64,000 nucleotides of DNA, from assembly GCA_021186555.1 (NCBI GenBank), contig JAJKFL010000013.1:40859144-40923143 (forward strand), in the 5' to 3' direction. Origin of the DNA: Reticulitermes speratus (lineage: Eukaryota > Arthropoda > Insecta > Blattodea > Rhinotermitidae). Shown here one piece after another: positions 61,501 to 62,854 of this stretch (position 1 is the stretch's first letter; the number at the start of each line of letters is the position of its first letter). Position numbers and translations under genes: made by a program. The notes beneath the pieces were generated by a model, which was not told the origin of the DNA, made no database searches, and saw only the letters and a program-made list of their open reading frames with translations.

Positions 61501-62100
61501 TTTCGAGGCGCAGAAGTAGTCAATCTCCTTCGCTGGTGGGGGAGTATAGTTTTACATGTCACCTGACTGTTGTTCACCCCTGGTGCTGCAATCTTCGGTA
61601 AGCAAACTTTCTGAACATGAAATCCGCATGTCGATGACTGGAGACGTGTCTTCACTACTTCAAGGGGACAAGTCACTATCGCACCAACCGTACCGGCCAC
61701 CCTGAACAAAAGAAGTCATTGTAAAGCTCAAACTCCATGAAACAACCAAGATGACCCAAAATAAACGATCATCAACACAATTAGTTCCTTTTCGCATTCA
61801 GTAACGCACGCAGACGTTGCTGATGTCGTGCTTCCAAGACTTGGTTAGTCGCATTCGTTACACCCACTAGCCTGCCCTTCCTACAATACGAGAAAAATCA
61901 CTAAAAAATGCACCAACAAACTATTCCACTAATGGGTGTGTCTCGGGTTGAAAACTGGCACATAAATATCACTGTTAAGTCTATGCCTAAACCACGAACA
62001 CAGAAAGAAACTAGTTTGCATACACACACATAACCCAAAAACTAATTTGAATTTCTTACCCGCCAGCGACAAGATGAATAACTGTATCTCTCTGAGACAT
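7337..62100 (-). CDS. Rim2: Rim2/SLC25A36-like mitochondrial pyrimidine nucleotide carrier, gene span (five coding exons seen, 3' end missing)
   Basis: This is a mitochondrial carrier (SLC25) of the Rim2/SLC25A33/SLC25A36 branch, which exchanges pyrimidine nucleotides across the inner membrane and supports mtDNA and mtRNA synthesis. Five exons (62060-62100, 61426-61701, 52952-53130, 12466-12590, 7337-7550) join in one frame to give 278 complete codons. The first signature PLEVVKTR is at residues 26-33. The second, PIWFVKTR at 175-182, has the tryptophan typical of this branch. The third begins as YPH at 276-278 and is cut by the intron. Every border is GT/AG. The product most resembles the insect Rim2 proteins, including a loop of about 60 residues after the first signature. 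Roughly 80-110 C-terminal residues, with the rest of repeat 3, should lie left of the window. The span is at least 54.8 kb for about 1.1 kb of coding sequence. Confidence 0.95.
7680..8071 (+). mobile_element. tRNA-derived SINE with 13-bp target duplication
   Basis: The insert is flanked by perfect direct repeats AATATTCTGTGGG (7667-7679 and 8072-8084). The head has A-box-like GGACTAGTGGTTAGCGTGCT and B-box-like GGTTCGCGACC. The 3' end is an ATT/TA-rich tail near 8055-8071. The exact duplication points to a recent insertion into Rim2 intron 4, antisense to the gene. Confidence 0.75.
9203..9441. mobile_element. Hairpin (foldback) element with two hammerhead-like cores
   Basis: Two arms of about 100 bp are inverted copies of each other: GATATGTTCAA at the left end, its complement at the right, then ACTAATGCACATAAACTTTTTCACAATAG and so on. 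Each arm carries the motif pattern CTGAAGA/ATGAAGA, T, a stem with GGTTTAAACC at its tip, then GAAATACGTATAGGG. The minus-strand core spans 9267-9310 and the plus-strand core 9335-9376. The ends share TTAGTTGG...GCAC with the element at 1813-2247. No protein is encoded. Confidence 0.65.
9533..9550 (+). repeat. Poly-C run
   Basis: About 17-18 consecutive C in an otherwise AT-balanced region of intron 4. Confidence 0.8.
9945..10172. mobile_element. Small element with GGGTGTCCATA inverted ends
   Basis: AGGGTGTCCATAAAG at the left and the complement of GGGTGTCCATACGG at the right face each other about 225 bp apart. Such ends are common in insect mariner-type MITEs. No coding sequence is recognised inside, and the target duplication is not clear. 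Confidence 0.4.
10262..10833 (+). mobile_element. Internally deleted mariner-type (DUF4817-class) element, TA duplication
   Basis: Inverted ends of about 115 bp begin CAGGGCATACACAAAAGAAT and are flanked by TA on both sides. Inside is the 3' half of a transposase. [13 protein letters not shown] is read in one frame, and [20 protein letters not shown] with [20 protein letters not shown] follows one frame over. The DNA-binding N terminus and first catalytic aspartates are absent. It is a non-autonomous derivative with a broken coding region. Confidence 0.8.
10430..10713 (+). pseudogene. Transposase C-terminal fragment with 1-nt frameshift
   Basis: The frame starting [19 protein letters not shown] gives [13 protein letters not shown]. 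Just after the TGGGGT codons the match moves to the next frame ([12 protein letters not shown]...), as if one T were lost near 10535. The downstream frame runs open to a stop after [10 protein letters not shown] at 10713. [11 protein letters not shown] is the block around the third catalytic acidic residue of mariner-class transposases. Confidence 0.75.
11520..11647 (+). repeat. Imperfect tandem duplication of about 70 bp
   Basis: CTTGCGGTAACCTTGTCTGCTCT recurs at 11520 and 11593, and TAAAGGAGTTAGCTAC recurs at 11561 and 11630 with one change. The spacer differs by a few bases between the copies. Confidence 0.7.
12055..12300 (-). repeat. SINE family C fragment
   Basis: The stretch TTTAGCGATGCTGTCAATAA, then CAGACTATACAGC matches the tails of copies at 33990 and 54755. 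The tRNA-like head with its B box is not recognisable, so this copy is truncated or degraded. Confidence 0.5.
12466..12590 (-). CDS. Rim2: Rim2 coding exon 4 (second carrier signature)
   Basis: This 125-nt exon has a GCTGCAG acceptor and an AAT|GTAAGT donor. It encodes residues 166-207. [20 protein letters not shown] is helix 3 with the second signature, in which W replaces the acidic residue, as in Rim2/SLC25A33/36. [20 protein letters not shown] follows and leads into repeat-2 helix h34. The exon ends on a complete codon, matching the phase-0 start of exon 5. It lies about 40.4 kb from exon 3. Confidence 0.94.
12768..12794 (+). repeat. 27-nt poly-G run
   Basis: An uninterrupted run of G at the exon-4-proximal end of intron 3; on the transcribed (minus) sense it is poly-C. 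It lies about 180 bp upstream of the exon 4 acceptor. Confidence 0.85.
13561..13818. mobile_element. Hairpin (foldback) element with two hammerhead-like cores
   Basis: Arms of about 100 bp are inverted repeats: AGTCTAATAT and CAACCAACACATGCACAAGA at the left, their complements at the right. Each arm contains CCCCTTAAGAT or CCCCTTGAACAT, a GGCA...TGCT stem, then GAAACATATGTAGGGG. The cores lie on the minus strand at 13620-13662 and the plus strand at 13720-13761. The end motif CAACCAAC--ATGCACA resembles that of the elements at 1813 and 9203. Confidence 0.65.
14780..14978 (-). mobile_element. SINE family B (tRNA-Leu-like head)
   Basis: On the minus strand the head reads GATCCCAATGGCCGCGCCGT, then CTTCGAATCCC as the B box, then GGGGCATGGATGTCTC. 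The head resembles tRNA-Leu with its extra arm. It is the same family as copies at 28576 and 37227. Confidence 0.7.
15354..15637 (-). mobile_element. SINE family A, full-length copy
   Basis: The minus strand starts with GGCGTAGTCGGTATAGCGAC as the A-box region, then GGGATCGAATTCC as the B-box region. It ends in the body GAGTAGAGCTATAACTC and CTTCATGGCCTGTTCTAGGG. It matches the plus-strand copy at 21000-21264 along its length. Confidence 0.75.
16265..16355 (-). repeat. WDVTPC-type interspersed repeat, copy 2
   Basis: The minus strand reads [20 protein letters not shown], the best-preserved copy here. The same DNA contains CTTAAGACAGAG...CTCTGAAACG on the plus strand. This resembles the hairpin-plus-GAAAC layout of the Penelope-type elements. 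Confidence 0.55.
16452..16484 (+). repeat. 28-nt poly-G run followed by TGGGG
   Basis: 28 consecutive G, then T and GGGG. It is the longest homopolymer in the window and a strong quadruplex-forming sequence on the plus strand. Confidence 0.85.
19159..19403. mobile_element. Tigger/pogo-like MITE
   Basis: The left end CAGTAGTCCCCCGTATCCGC and the right end CGGATACGGGGGTTCTACTG are imperfect inverted repeats. TA precedes the left end, and a TATATA run lies at the right. Repeated CCGCGGATA motifs inside are typical of pogo/Tigger-type MITEs with CAGTAGTCCCCC ends. There is no coding capacity. Confidence 0.65.
19404..19424 (+). repeat. (TA)n microsatellite
   Basis: A TGTATATATATATATATATG tract follows the Tigger-like end directly. 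Confidence 0.8.
20399..20677 (-). other. Unidentified open frame with hydrophobic segments
   Basis: The minus strand is open from a stop just before 20677 to a stop at about 20399 and reads [40 protein letters not shown] and [20 protein letters not shown]. It has one clear hydrophobic segment ([18 protein letters not shown]) and a weaker one ([16 protein letters not shown]), so it looks like a small membrane protein C terminus. There is no ATG near the start of the open stretch. I do not recognise the family. It could be an exon of a nested gene, a processed pseudogene or chance. Confidence 0.25.
21000..21264 (+). mobile_element. SINE family A with 13-bp target duplication
   Basis: Perfect direct repeats TTACTAGTACATA (20987-20999 and 21265-21277) bracket the element. 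The A-box region is GATAGCGTAGTCGGTACAGC, the B-box region GAGGATTGAATCCC. The body ends GGCCTGTTCTAGGGTGAAC. This copy defines the full-length family A unit here and looks recently inserted. Confidence 0.85.
21411..21660 (+). repeat. Possible SINE-like repeat
   Basis: The opening ACGGTGCAACAGCCCGATAT, then CCTTGGTCTCC, resembles the tail-side start of family B copies (GGCGCAACAGCCC). I see no second copy of the remainder in this window. Confidence 0.3.
22760..22945 (-). repeat. tRNA-derived SINE
   Basis: On the minus strand the head reads ACGGGGTAGCATAGTGAC (A box) and GGGATTCGATTCC (B box) at about the right spacing. The body beyond it is not shared with the other families here. Confidence 0.5.
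22965..23520 (+). pseudogene. Degraded mariner-like transposase
   Basis: A TACAGAGTGTCCCATGAA end-like start precedes a stop-rich frame reading [13 protein letters not shown] and later [12 protein letters not shown], then [20 protein letters not shown]. This is the DEAHF...PLQ...MHDGAPAH layout of insect mariner-class transposases. Many stops and frameshifts are present, and a matching right end was not found. Confidence 0.45.
23878..23960 (+). repeat. tRNA-derived SINE head
   Basis: CACCCCTGCGGTAACACGTC, then CGGCTTCGAATCTC, gives A- and B-box-like segments in tRNA spacing. Confidence 0.4.
25445..25515 (-). repeat. WDVTPC-type interspersed repeat, copy 3
   Basis: The minus strand reads [20 protein letters not shown], the same peptide pattern as copies at 1240 and 16265, and again sits at a GAAACGTCGGTGCC block. 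Confidence 0.5.
25740..25942 (-). repeat. tRNA-derived SINE, variant
   Basis: On the minus strand CGCTACAAACCGGAACGTCG, then GGGTTCGATTCCCG, is a good B-box context. The body (CCTGGGGTCGACTCAGCCTC, then TACCAGGAAT) parallels the family A body in layout. Confidence 0.5.
25945..26133. mobile_element. Probable hAT-type MITE
   Basis: The left end AGGTCACCAACCCACGGCCC and the complement of the right end, GGGCGTCCAACCTTACGGCA, are imperfect inverted repeats of the CAGGGGTC-CCAACC-ACGGCCCGC style seen in hAT elements. It is about 190 bp with no coding sequence. It abuts the SINE at 25740-25942. Confidence 0.45.
26634..27084. mobile_element. Tc1/mariner- or pogo-type MITE with an internal 77-bp tandem repeat
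   Basis: The ends CAGGTAGTACCCGTTTTACG and CGTAAAACGGGTCCTACCTG are inverted and flanked by TA on both sides. Inside, a 77-bp unit repeats four times (about 26767-27074). Each unit contains the inner end sequence in both orientations: TCGTAAAACGGGTCC, then GGTCTCGTTTTACGA. Units differ at very few positions. No reading frame of interest is present. Confidence 0.75.
27222..27253. repeat. Perfect 13-bp hairpin
   Basis: GTCGGGTGGTGAG (27222-27234) and CTCACCACCCGAC (27241-27253) are exact complements around ATATAC. Confidence 0.9.
27400..27610 (+). mobile_element. Penelope-type terminal-repeat-like element
   Basis: The interval contains the hammerhead-like core at 27518-27557, followed by AT-rich sequence and CAGTGCATAATTTGGTCGGTG, the same kind of 3' end seen in the hairpins at 9203 and 13561. 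The 5' limit is not defined. Assignment to a Penelope-like terminal repeat rests on this pairing and on the GIY-YIG fragment with the same end at 1813-2247. Confidence 0.45.
27518..27557 (+). ncRNA. Hammerhead ribozyme-like motif (type I, short stem III)
   Basis: In order: CUCC (27518-27521), CUGAUGA (27522-27528), an extra C, stem II GGCAC/GUGCC closing on CUCG (27530-27543), GAAA (27544-27547), CAUGUA, and GGAG (27554-27557). CUCC pairs with GGAG as stem I. A two-pair stem III (AC/GU) before UA fits the very short stem III reported for Penelope-element hammerheads. The extra C between CUGAUGA and stem II departs from the consensus, so self-cleavage is uncertain. Confidence 0.55.
28384..28560 (-). 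mobile_element. SINE family A, internally deleted copy
   Basis: The left part (CTAGAACAGGCCATGAAGGC, then CTCCACTCTTTCTTTAACCT) matches the family A tail. The centre is missing, and the right part (AGAATCGAACCCTAGTTATC, then GTCCAGCCCGTAG) is the head. Confidence 0.65.
28576..28809 (-). mobile_element. SINE family B
   Basis: It shares GGCGCAACAGCCC, GAGACAGACATCCATGCCCC and the tRNA-Leu-like head (CGAGCGGCCGCAGACCCACG, GGATCGG) with copies at 14780 and 37227. It lies directly beside the family A copy at 28384-28560. Confidence 0.7.
30751..31172 (+). repeat. Local duplication: blocks A (30751-30862), B (30878-31062), A' (31061-31172)
   Basis: Block A, from GCAAAGCAAAGCAACAAAAA to the CGCTGG end, occurs twice with about three changes. 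Block B lies between the two and is matched by B' at 32160-32344. The order A-B-A'...B' fits one tandem duplication followed by a deletion in the first copy. Confidence 0.8.
31500..31722 (-). mobile_element. tRNA-derived SINE
   Basis: On the minus strand GCAATGGCTCAAGCGGTTAG is the A box and CCCGGGTTCGATCCAGG the B box, then GTCCGTCCATGTGGGATTTG. The other end is a T-rich tract with GATGAAGATGAAG. The head is tRNA-like enough to trigger a tRNA scan, but the anticodon arm does not fold cleanly. Confidence 0.65.
32160..32344 (+). repeat. Block B' of the 30.8-32.3 kb duplication
   Basis: About 185 bp are identical, as far as I can read, to 30878-31062, from TAGAGATCGCCCTGCAGACA to CCATTCCTAAATGC. 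No gene is recognised in either copy. Confidence 0.85.
33320..33630 (-). pseudogene. Non-LTR retrotransposon C-terminal tail (degenerate)
   Basis: The minus strand reads [16 protein letters not shown], stop, MHGFGGIIG..., [10 protein letters not shown]. It parallels the RRMRWxGHVARM...RPRRRWEDNIKxDL tail seen at the end of many insect LINE ORF2 proteins. Confidence 0.5.
33990..34245 (-). mobile_element. SINE family C
   Basis: The tail side has TTTAACGACGCTCTCAGTAG and AGGAAAACCACGAAAAA. The head (minus strand) has TGGCGCAATCGGTGACGCGT and CGGATTCGAATCTC as A and B boxes. It matches the copy at 54755-55018. Confidence 0.65.
36140..36330 (-). pseudogene. Non-LTR retrotransposon C-terminal tail (degenerate)
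   Basis: The minus strand reads [50 protein letters not shown]. It is the same kind of LINE tail as at 33320 and 40200. Confidence 0.5.
37227..37494 (-). mobile_element. SINE family B with 14-bp target duplication
   Basis: Perfect direct repeats ATAAATAACACATT (37213-37226 and 37495-37508) bracket the element. On the minus strand the head reads GATCCCAGTGGCCGTGCGGT, then GTGGGTTCAAATCCCACC as the B box, which resembles tRNA-Leu. It is the best-preserved family B copy and looks recent. Confidence 0.85.
37663..37925 (+). mobile_element. SINE family A, diverged copy
   Basis: TGTAGTGACTATGCTACAGG and CAGGGTTCAAATACCTG form the head. The body ends AGTGGGGCTATACCTCTACT and CCTTCATGG before poly-C and poly-T tracts. 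Confidence 0.6.
37931..37945 (+). repeat. Poly-T run
   Basis: About 15 T follow the SINE at 37663-37925, with a poly-C run 40 bp before. Confidence 0.7.
39300..39478 (-). repeat. tRNA-derived SINE
   Basis: On the minus strand TTGTGTAGCGGCAACGCCGT (A box) and CAGGTTCGAATGCCGG (B box) form a tRNA-like head at 39400-39478. The body resembles no other copy here. Confidence 0.5.
40200..40345 (-). pseudogene. Non-LTR retrotransposon C-terminal tail (degenerate)
   Basis: The minus strand reads [20 protein letters not shown], then DLEETGS. This is the GKRxRGRxRRRW..xIxxDLEExG tail common at LINE ORF2 ends. Confidence 0.45.
40530..40798 (-). mobile_element. SINE family A, diverged copy
   Basis: On the minus strand AGCCGGGATAGCGAAGTCGT and GGGGTTCAAATCCC form the head. 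The tail has CCTCTACTGCCCC and CATGGCTTCATGAT. Confidence 0.65.
41609..42153 (-). mobile_element. Internally deleted mariner-type (DUF4817-class) element, TA duplication
   Basis: The ends TGCGCCAAAAACACCTGA (left) and TCAGGTGTTTTTGGCGCA (right) are inverted and flanked by TA. On the minus strand the transposase start is kept ([19 protein letters not shown], the helix-turn-helix region). It then jumps to the C-terminal part ([32 protein letters not shown], then a stop). The middle, with the first catalytic residues, is deleted. It differs from the family at 10262-10833. Confidence 0.75.
42240..42425 (-). repeat. SINE-like repeat
   Basis: On the minus strand GAGGTAGCTGATCAGTCTAC, then GGCTACGGGCTGGAGATGGT, gives an A-box-like head. 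The body (TACCAAAGGCTCTTCACCCA) has a family-A-like layout. The B box is weak. Confidence 0.35.
43453..43872. mobile_element. Mariner-type MITE with GGGCAGTCAAA ends
   Basis: The ends CGACGGGCAGTCAAAATTTC and GAACTTTTTGACTGCCCCTCG are inverted and flanked by TA. A minus-strand relic (KFG-like [20 protein letters not shown]) resembles the N-terminal coding region of insect mariners with GAGGGGCAGTCAA ends. The catalytic part is absent. Confidence 0.65.
44800..45190 (-). pseudogene. Degraded mariner-like transposase remnant
   Basis: The minus strand reads [10 protein letters not shown] and later [20 protein letters not shown] with stops and a frame change. This is the FQQDGAPxH...LNExFPxxWIGRGGPxxWPA layout of DDD/E transposases of this group. 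A GGGTGTCCCCAAACGAATAT end-like sequence lies at about 44800. The partner end was not found. Confidence 0.5.
45957..46170 (+). pseudogene. Non-LTR retrotransposon C-terminal tail (degenerate)
   Basis: The plus strand reads [20 protein letters not shown], then [19 protein letters not shown]. It is the GKRPLGRPRRRWEDNIKxDL tail of LINE ORF2. Confidence 0.55.
46553..46617 (+). repeat. Self-complementary trinucleotide repeat (CTA)n/(TAG)n
   Basis: ACTACTACTACCACTACTAG is followed by its near complement and by further TAG and CAG/CGG triplets. The tract can fold on itself around ACTAGT. Confidence 0.75.
46950..47135 (+). mobile_element. SINE family C, plus orientation
   Basis: ACTGGCCAAAGTAGTGCCGA and TACCTGGTTCGAATCTCAG form the head. 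GTCGTGGTTTTCCTCAGTAT matches, in complement, the AGGAAAACCACGA of the other family C copies. Confidence 0.55.
47802..48160 (-). pseudogene. Non-LTR retrotransposon ORF2 C-terminal tail (well preserved)
   Basis: The minus strand is open and reads [60 protein letters not shown] and QLLDDLKEK, ending [11 protein letters not shown]. This is the region after the reverse transcriptase at the C terminus of an insect LINE ORF2. The element is 5'-truncated, so there is no reverse transcriptase domain. A second, broken copy is at 3850-4085. Confidence 0.75.
49349..49475 (-). repeat. Small hairpin element with a CTTGAAGA...GAAAC core
   Basis: GAGATCTGCGCTCTTCT and the complement of AGAAGAGCGTAGATCTC bracket about 90 bp. 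On the minus strand the centre reads CCCTTGAAGA, T, GGGAC...GUCCC, GAAACGTC. This is the same layout as the hammerhead-like cores elsewhere, with a one-base-altered CUGAAGA. A matching stem I is not clear. Confidence 0.45.
50606..50632 (+). repeat. Short (TAACC)n tract
   Basis: AACTAACCTAACCTAACC followed by AAACCCAACC resembles the insect TTAGG telomere repeat in complement. The tract is only about four units long and internal. Confidence 0.5.
52907..52924 (+). repeat. Poly-C run
   Basis: About 17 C immediately inside intron 3, within 45 bp of the exon 3 donor. On the transcribed sense it is poly-G close to a 5' splice site. Confidence 0.8.
52952..53130 (-). CDS. Rim2: Rim2 coding exon 3 (matrix helix h12 and helices 2-3)
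   Basis: This 179-nt exon has a CTATAG acceptor and a GCGCAG|GTCAGT donor. It encodes residues 106-166. [21 protein letters not shown] carries the conserved [DE]Gxxxx[YF][KR]G motif that closes repeat 1. [16 protein letters not shown] is helix 2 with the PSRAIYF block diagnostic of this carrier branch. The exon ends in HVCSASCAG at the start of helix 3. Phase is kept on both sides (AG|G arginine in, G|GT glycine out). A poly-C run lies just downstream, at about 52907-52924, inside intron 3. Confidence 0.94.
53431..54166 (+). repeat. 46-bp tandem array, 15 copies plus a diverged end copy
   Basis: The unit GTGCCTGAATTAATTTACTT, then GGACGGTGAAAAGTACAGCA, then GTTTCT starts at 53431 and recurs every 46 bp exactly to 54075. 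Copies differ at only a few places: AAAAA/AAAAG, GAATTA/GATTTA, TTCT/TTCC. A diverged copy at 54121 and a weaker one at 54167 close the array. The left flank CGAAACCTGCCGCACTTTGA and right-end CGAAACCAATCGCACTTCGT are related, so the array grew inside an older repeat. Confidence 0.9.
54755..55018 (-). mobile_element. SINE family C
   Basis: The tail TTTACCGACGCTGTCAATAG and AAAACTACGAAAAACC and the minus-strand head (TCCGGTGATGCTGCCGAGCT, then GTGGTTCGAATACC) match the copy at 33990-34245. Confidence 0.65.
58510..58560 (+). repeat. tRNA-like SINE head
   Basis: GGTGTGCTGGCCCTAGAAAG, then GTATTCAAGTCCTGGC, gives a weak A and B box pair. Confidence 0.3.
59453..59530 (+). repeat. tRNA-like SINE head
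   Basis: GATTCAGTGGTTAGTTACGT and CTGGGTTCGATTCTCAG form a good A/B box pair. The downstream body is not shared with other copies here. Confidence 0.45.
61426..61701 (-). CDS. Rim2: Rim2 coding exon 2 (first carrier signature and long loop)
   Basis: This 276-nt exon has a TTTTGTTCAG acceptor and a CTCAG|GTAGGG donor. It encodes residues 14-106. [23 protein letters not shown] gives the end of helix 1 and the first PxExxKxR signature. A hydrophilic stretch follows, with [15 protein letters not shown] and ILAISHCG, and then LLQCLR leads into the h12 helix. The basic RRRLTT segment and ISHCG resemble the insect Rim2 loop, while vertebrate SLC25A36 has a shorter, different loop. The exon begins by completing a glycine codon (GG|G) and ends by splitting an arginine codon (AG|G), both in phase with its neighbours. 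Confidence 0.93.
61702..62059 (-). other. Rim2 intron 1 (358 bp)
   Basis: The intron starts with GTAAGAAATTC and ends with TTCTTTTGTTCAG on the minus strand. No repeat or gene was recognised inside. It is the only short intron of the gene in this window. Confidence 0.85.
62060..62100 (-). CDS. Rim2: Rim2 coding exon 1
   Basis: This 41-nt exon encodes [13 protein letters not shown] plus two bases of a glycine codon. The short MSQRDT..HL.AGG start is the usual N terminus of the SLC25A36/33 branch and begins transmembrane helix 1; these carriers have no cleaved presequence. It ends at a strong GGTAAG donor on the minus strand. The ATG at 62100 is chosen because it gives the family N terminus directly. 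It is too short to appear as a long ORF. The facing gene starts 678 bp to the right. Confidence 0.93.
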
Positions 62101-62778
62101 GGAATACATTTGTTTCTACATCAGTTGAAGTAAATTGTGTTACAGATATTGCTAAACATACTCCACAACCTTAGCACTCACGCACGAACTCCGCACTAAC
62201 GCCTGTATAGAACGTACAACGCACACACCGGGACGGGAACATCATAGCCACAGATTGATCGCCAACGCCATGTACATGCTCGGATCACGTGTACAGCTGA
62301 CGTCCATTGGCTACGAGCAACCGATCTCCGAGTTCATTGGTTGACATTTCTCCTCCCTTCCATGTGACTTTGTTTACAACGATTGTCAATTGCCCTTACC
62401 GCACACAGAGTATCTAGTGGTACAATTGAGAACTACGAACCAGTCGTCTGTTTTACAAGTAGCCGCAAGGTTGCGTATTACGAGATGTCAATGTTAAGTG
62501 AAGGGTTATATTTCTGTACAGCATGAACCTGAACAAATTACACCACAGAAATTAATACTAGACAGAAATAATGTAATGATTGAAGCTGACCTTTTTCTTT
62601 GATGTTGTCTGTTAATGCGATGTAATTTGCTACACAAGCCCGAGCAACCACAAAGTACGAAACTAATACCAATTCATAGCCCTGAAGAACGACTCACTAC
62701 ACTGTTATATCCGTAATAATGTGTATATTTCCAAGTTTATAATTTGATTCACATTCTAGAAGAAGTCACATTGAAATA
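62101..62778. promoter_or_regulatory. Probable shared bidirectional promoter of Rim2 and the PXYLP1-like gene
   Basis: The two start codons face away from each other across 678 bp. Near the Rim2 side are TCACGTG (62285-62291, E-box), TGACGTCC (62298-62305, CRE-like), CCATTGG (62304-62310) and CATTGG (62335-62340). The last two are inverted CCAAT boxes 31 bp apart, a spacing that suits NF-Y pairs. I see no obvious TATA box close to either start. The 5' UTR ends cannot be placed from sequence alone, so part of this interval is transcribed leader. Confidence 0.55.
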
Positions 62779-62854
62779 ATGAAGGTCTCTTCTCAACATC
62801 GAGCTTTATATTGCTATTTAATCCTGAGTGTGTGGATATTTCTTTTAGTAGCCG
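62779..62854 (+). CDS. PXYLP1: PXYLP1-like coding exon 1 (signal anchor)
   Basis: This exon encodes MKVSSQHR, then a hydrophobic run (ALYCYLILSVWIFLLVA), and ends on the first base of a glycine codon at a CCG|GTATGT donor. A short positive N terminus before one hydrophobic helix fits a type II Golgi anchor. The start is chosen because it is the ATG directly upstream of the anchor and reads in phase into exon 2. Joining G to the GA that opens exon 2 gives glycine, then MYKYIG. Confidence 0.8.
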
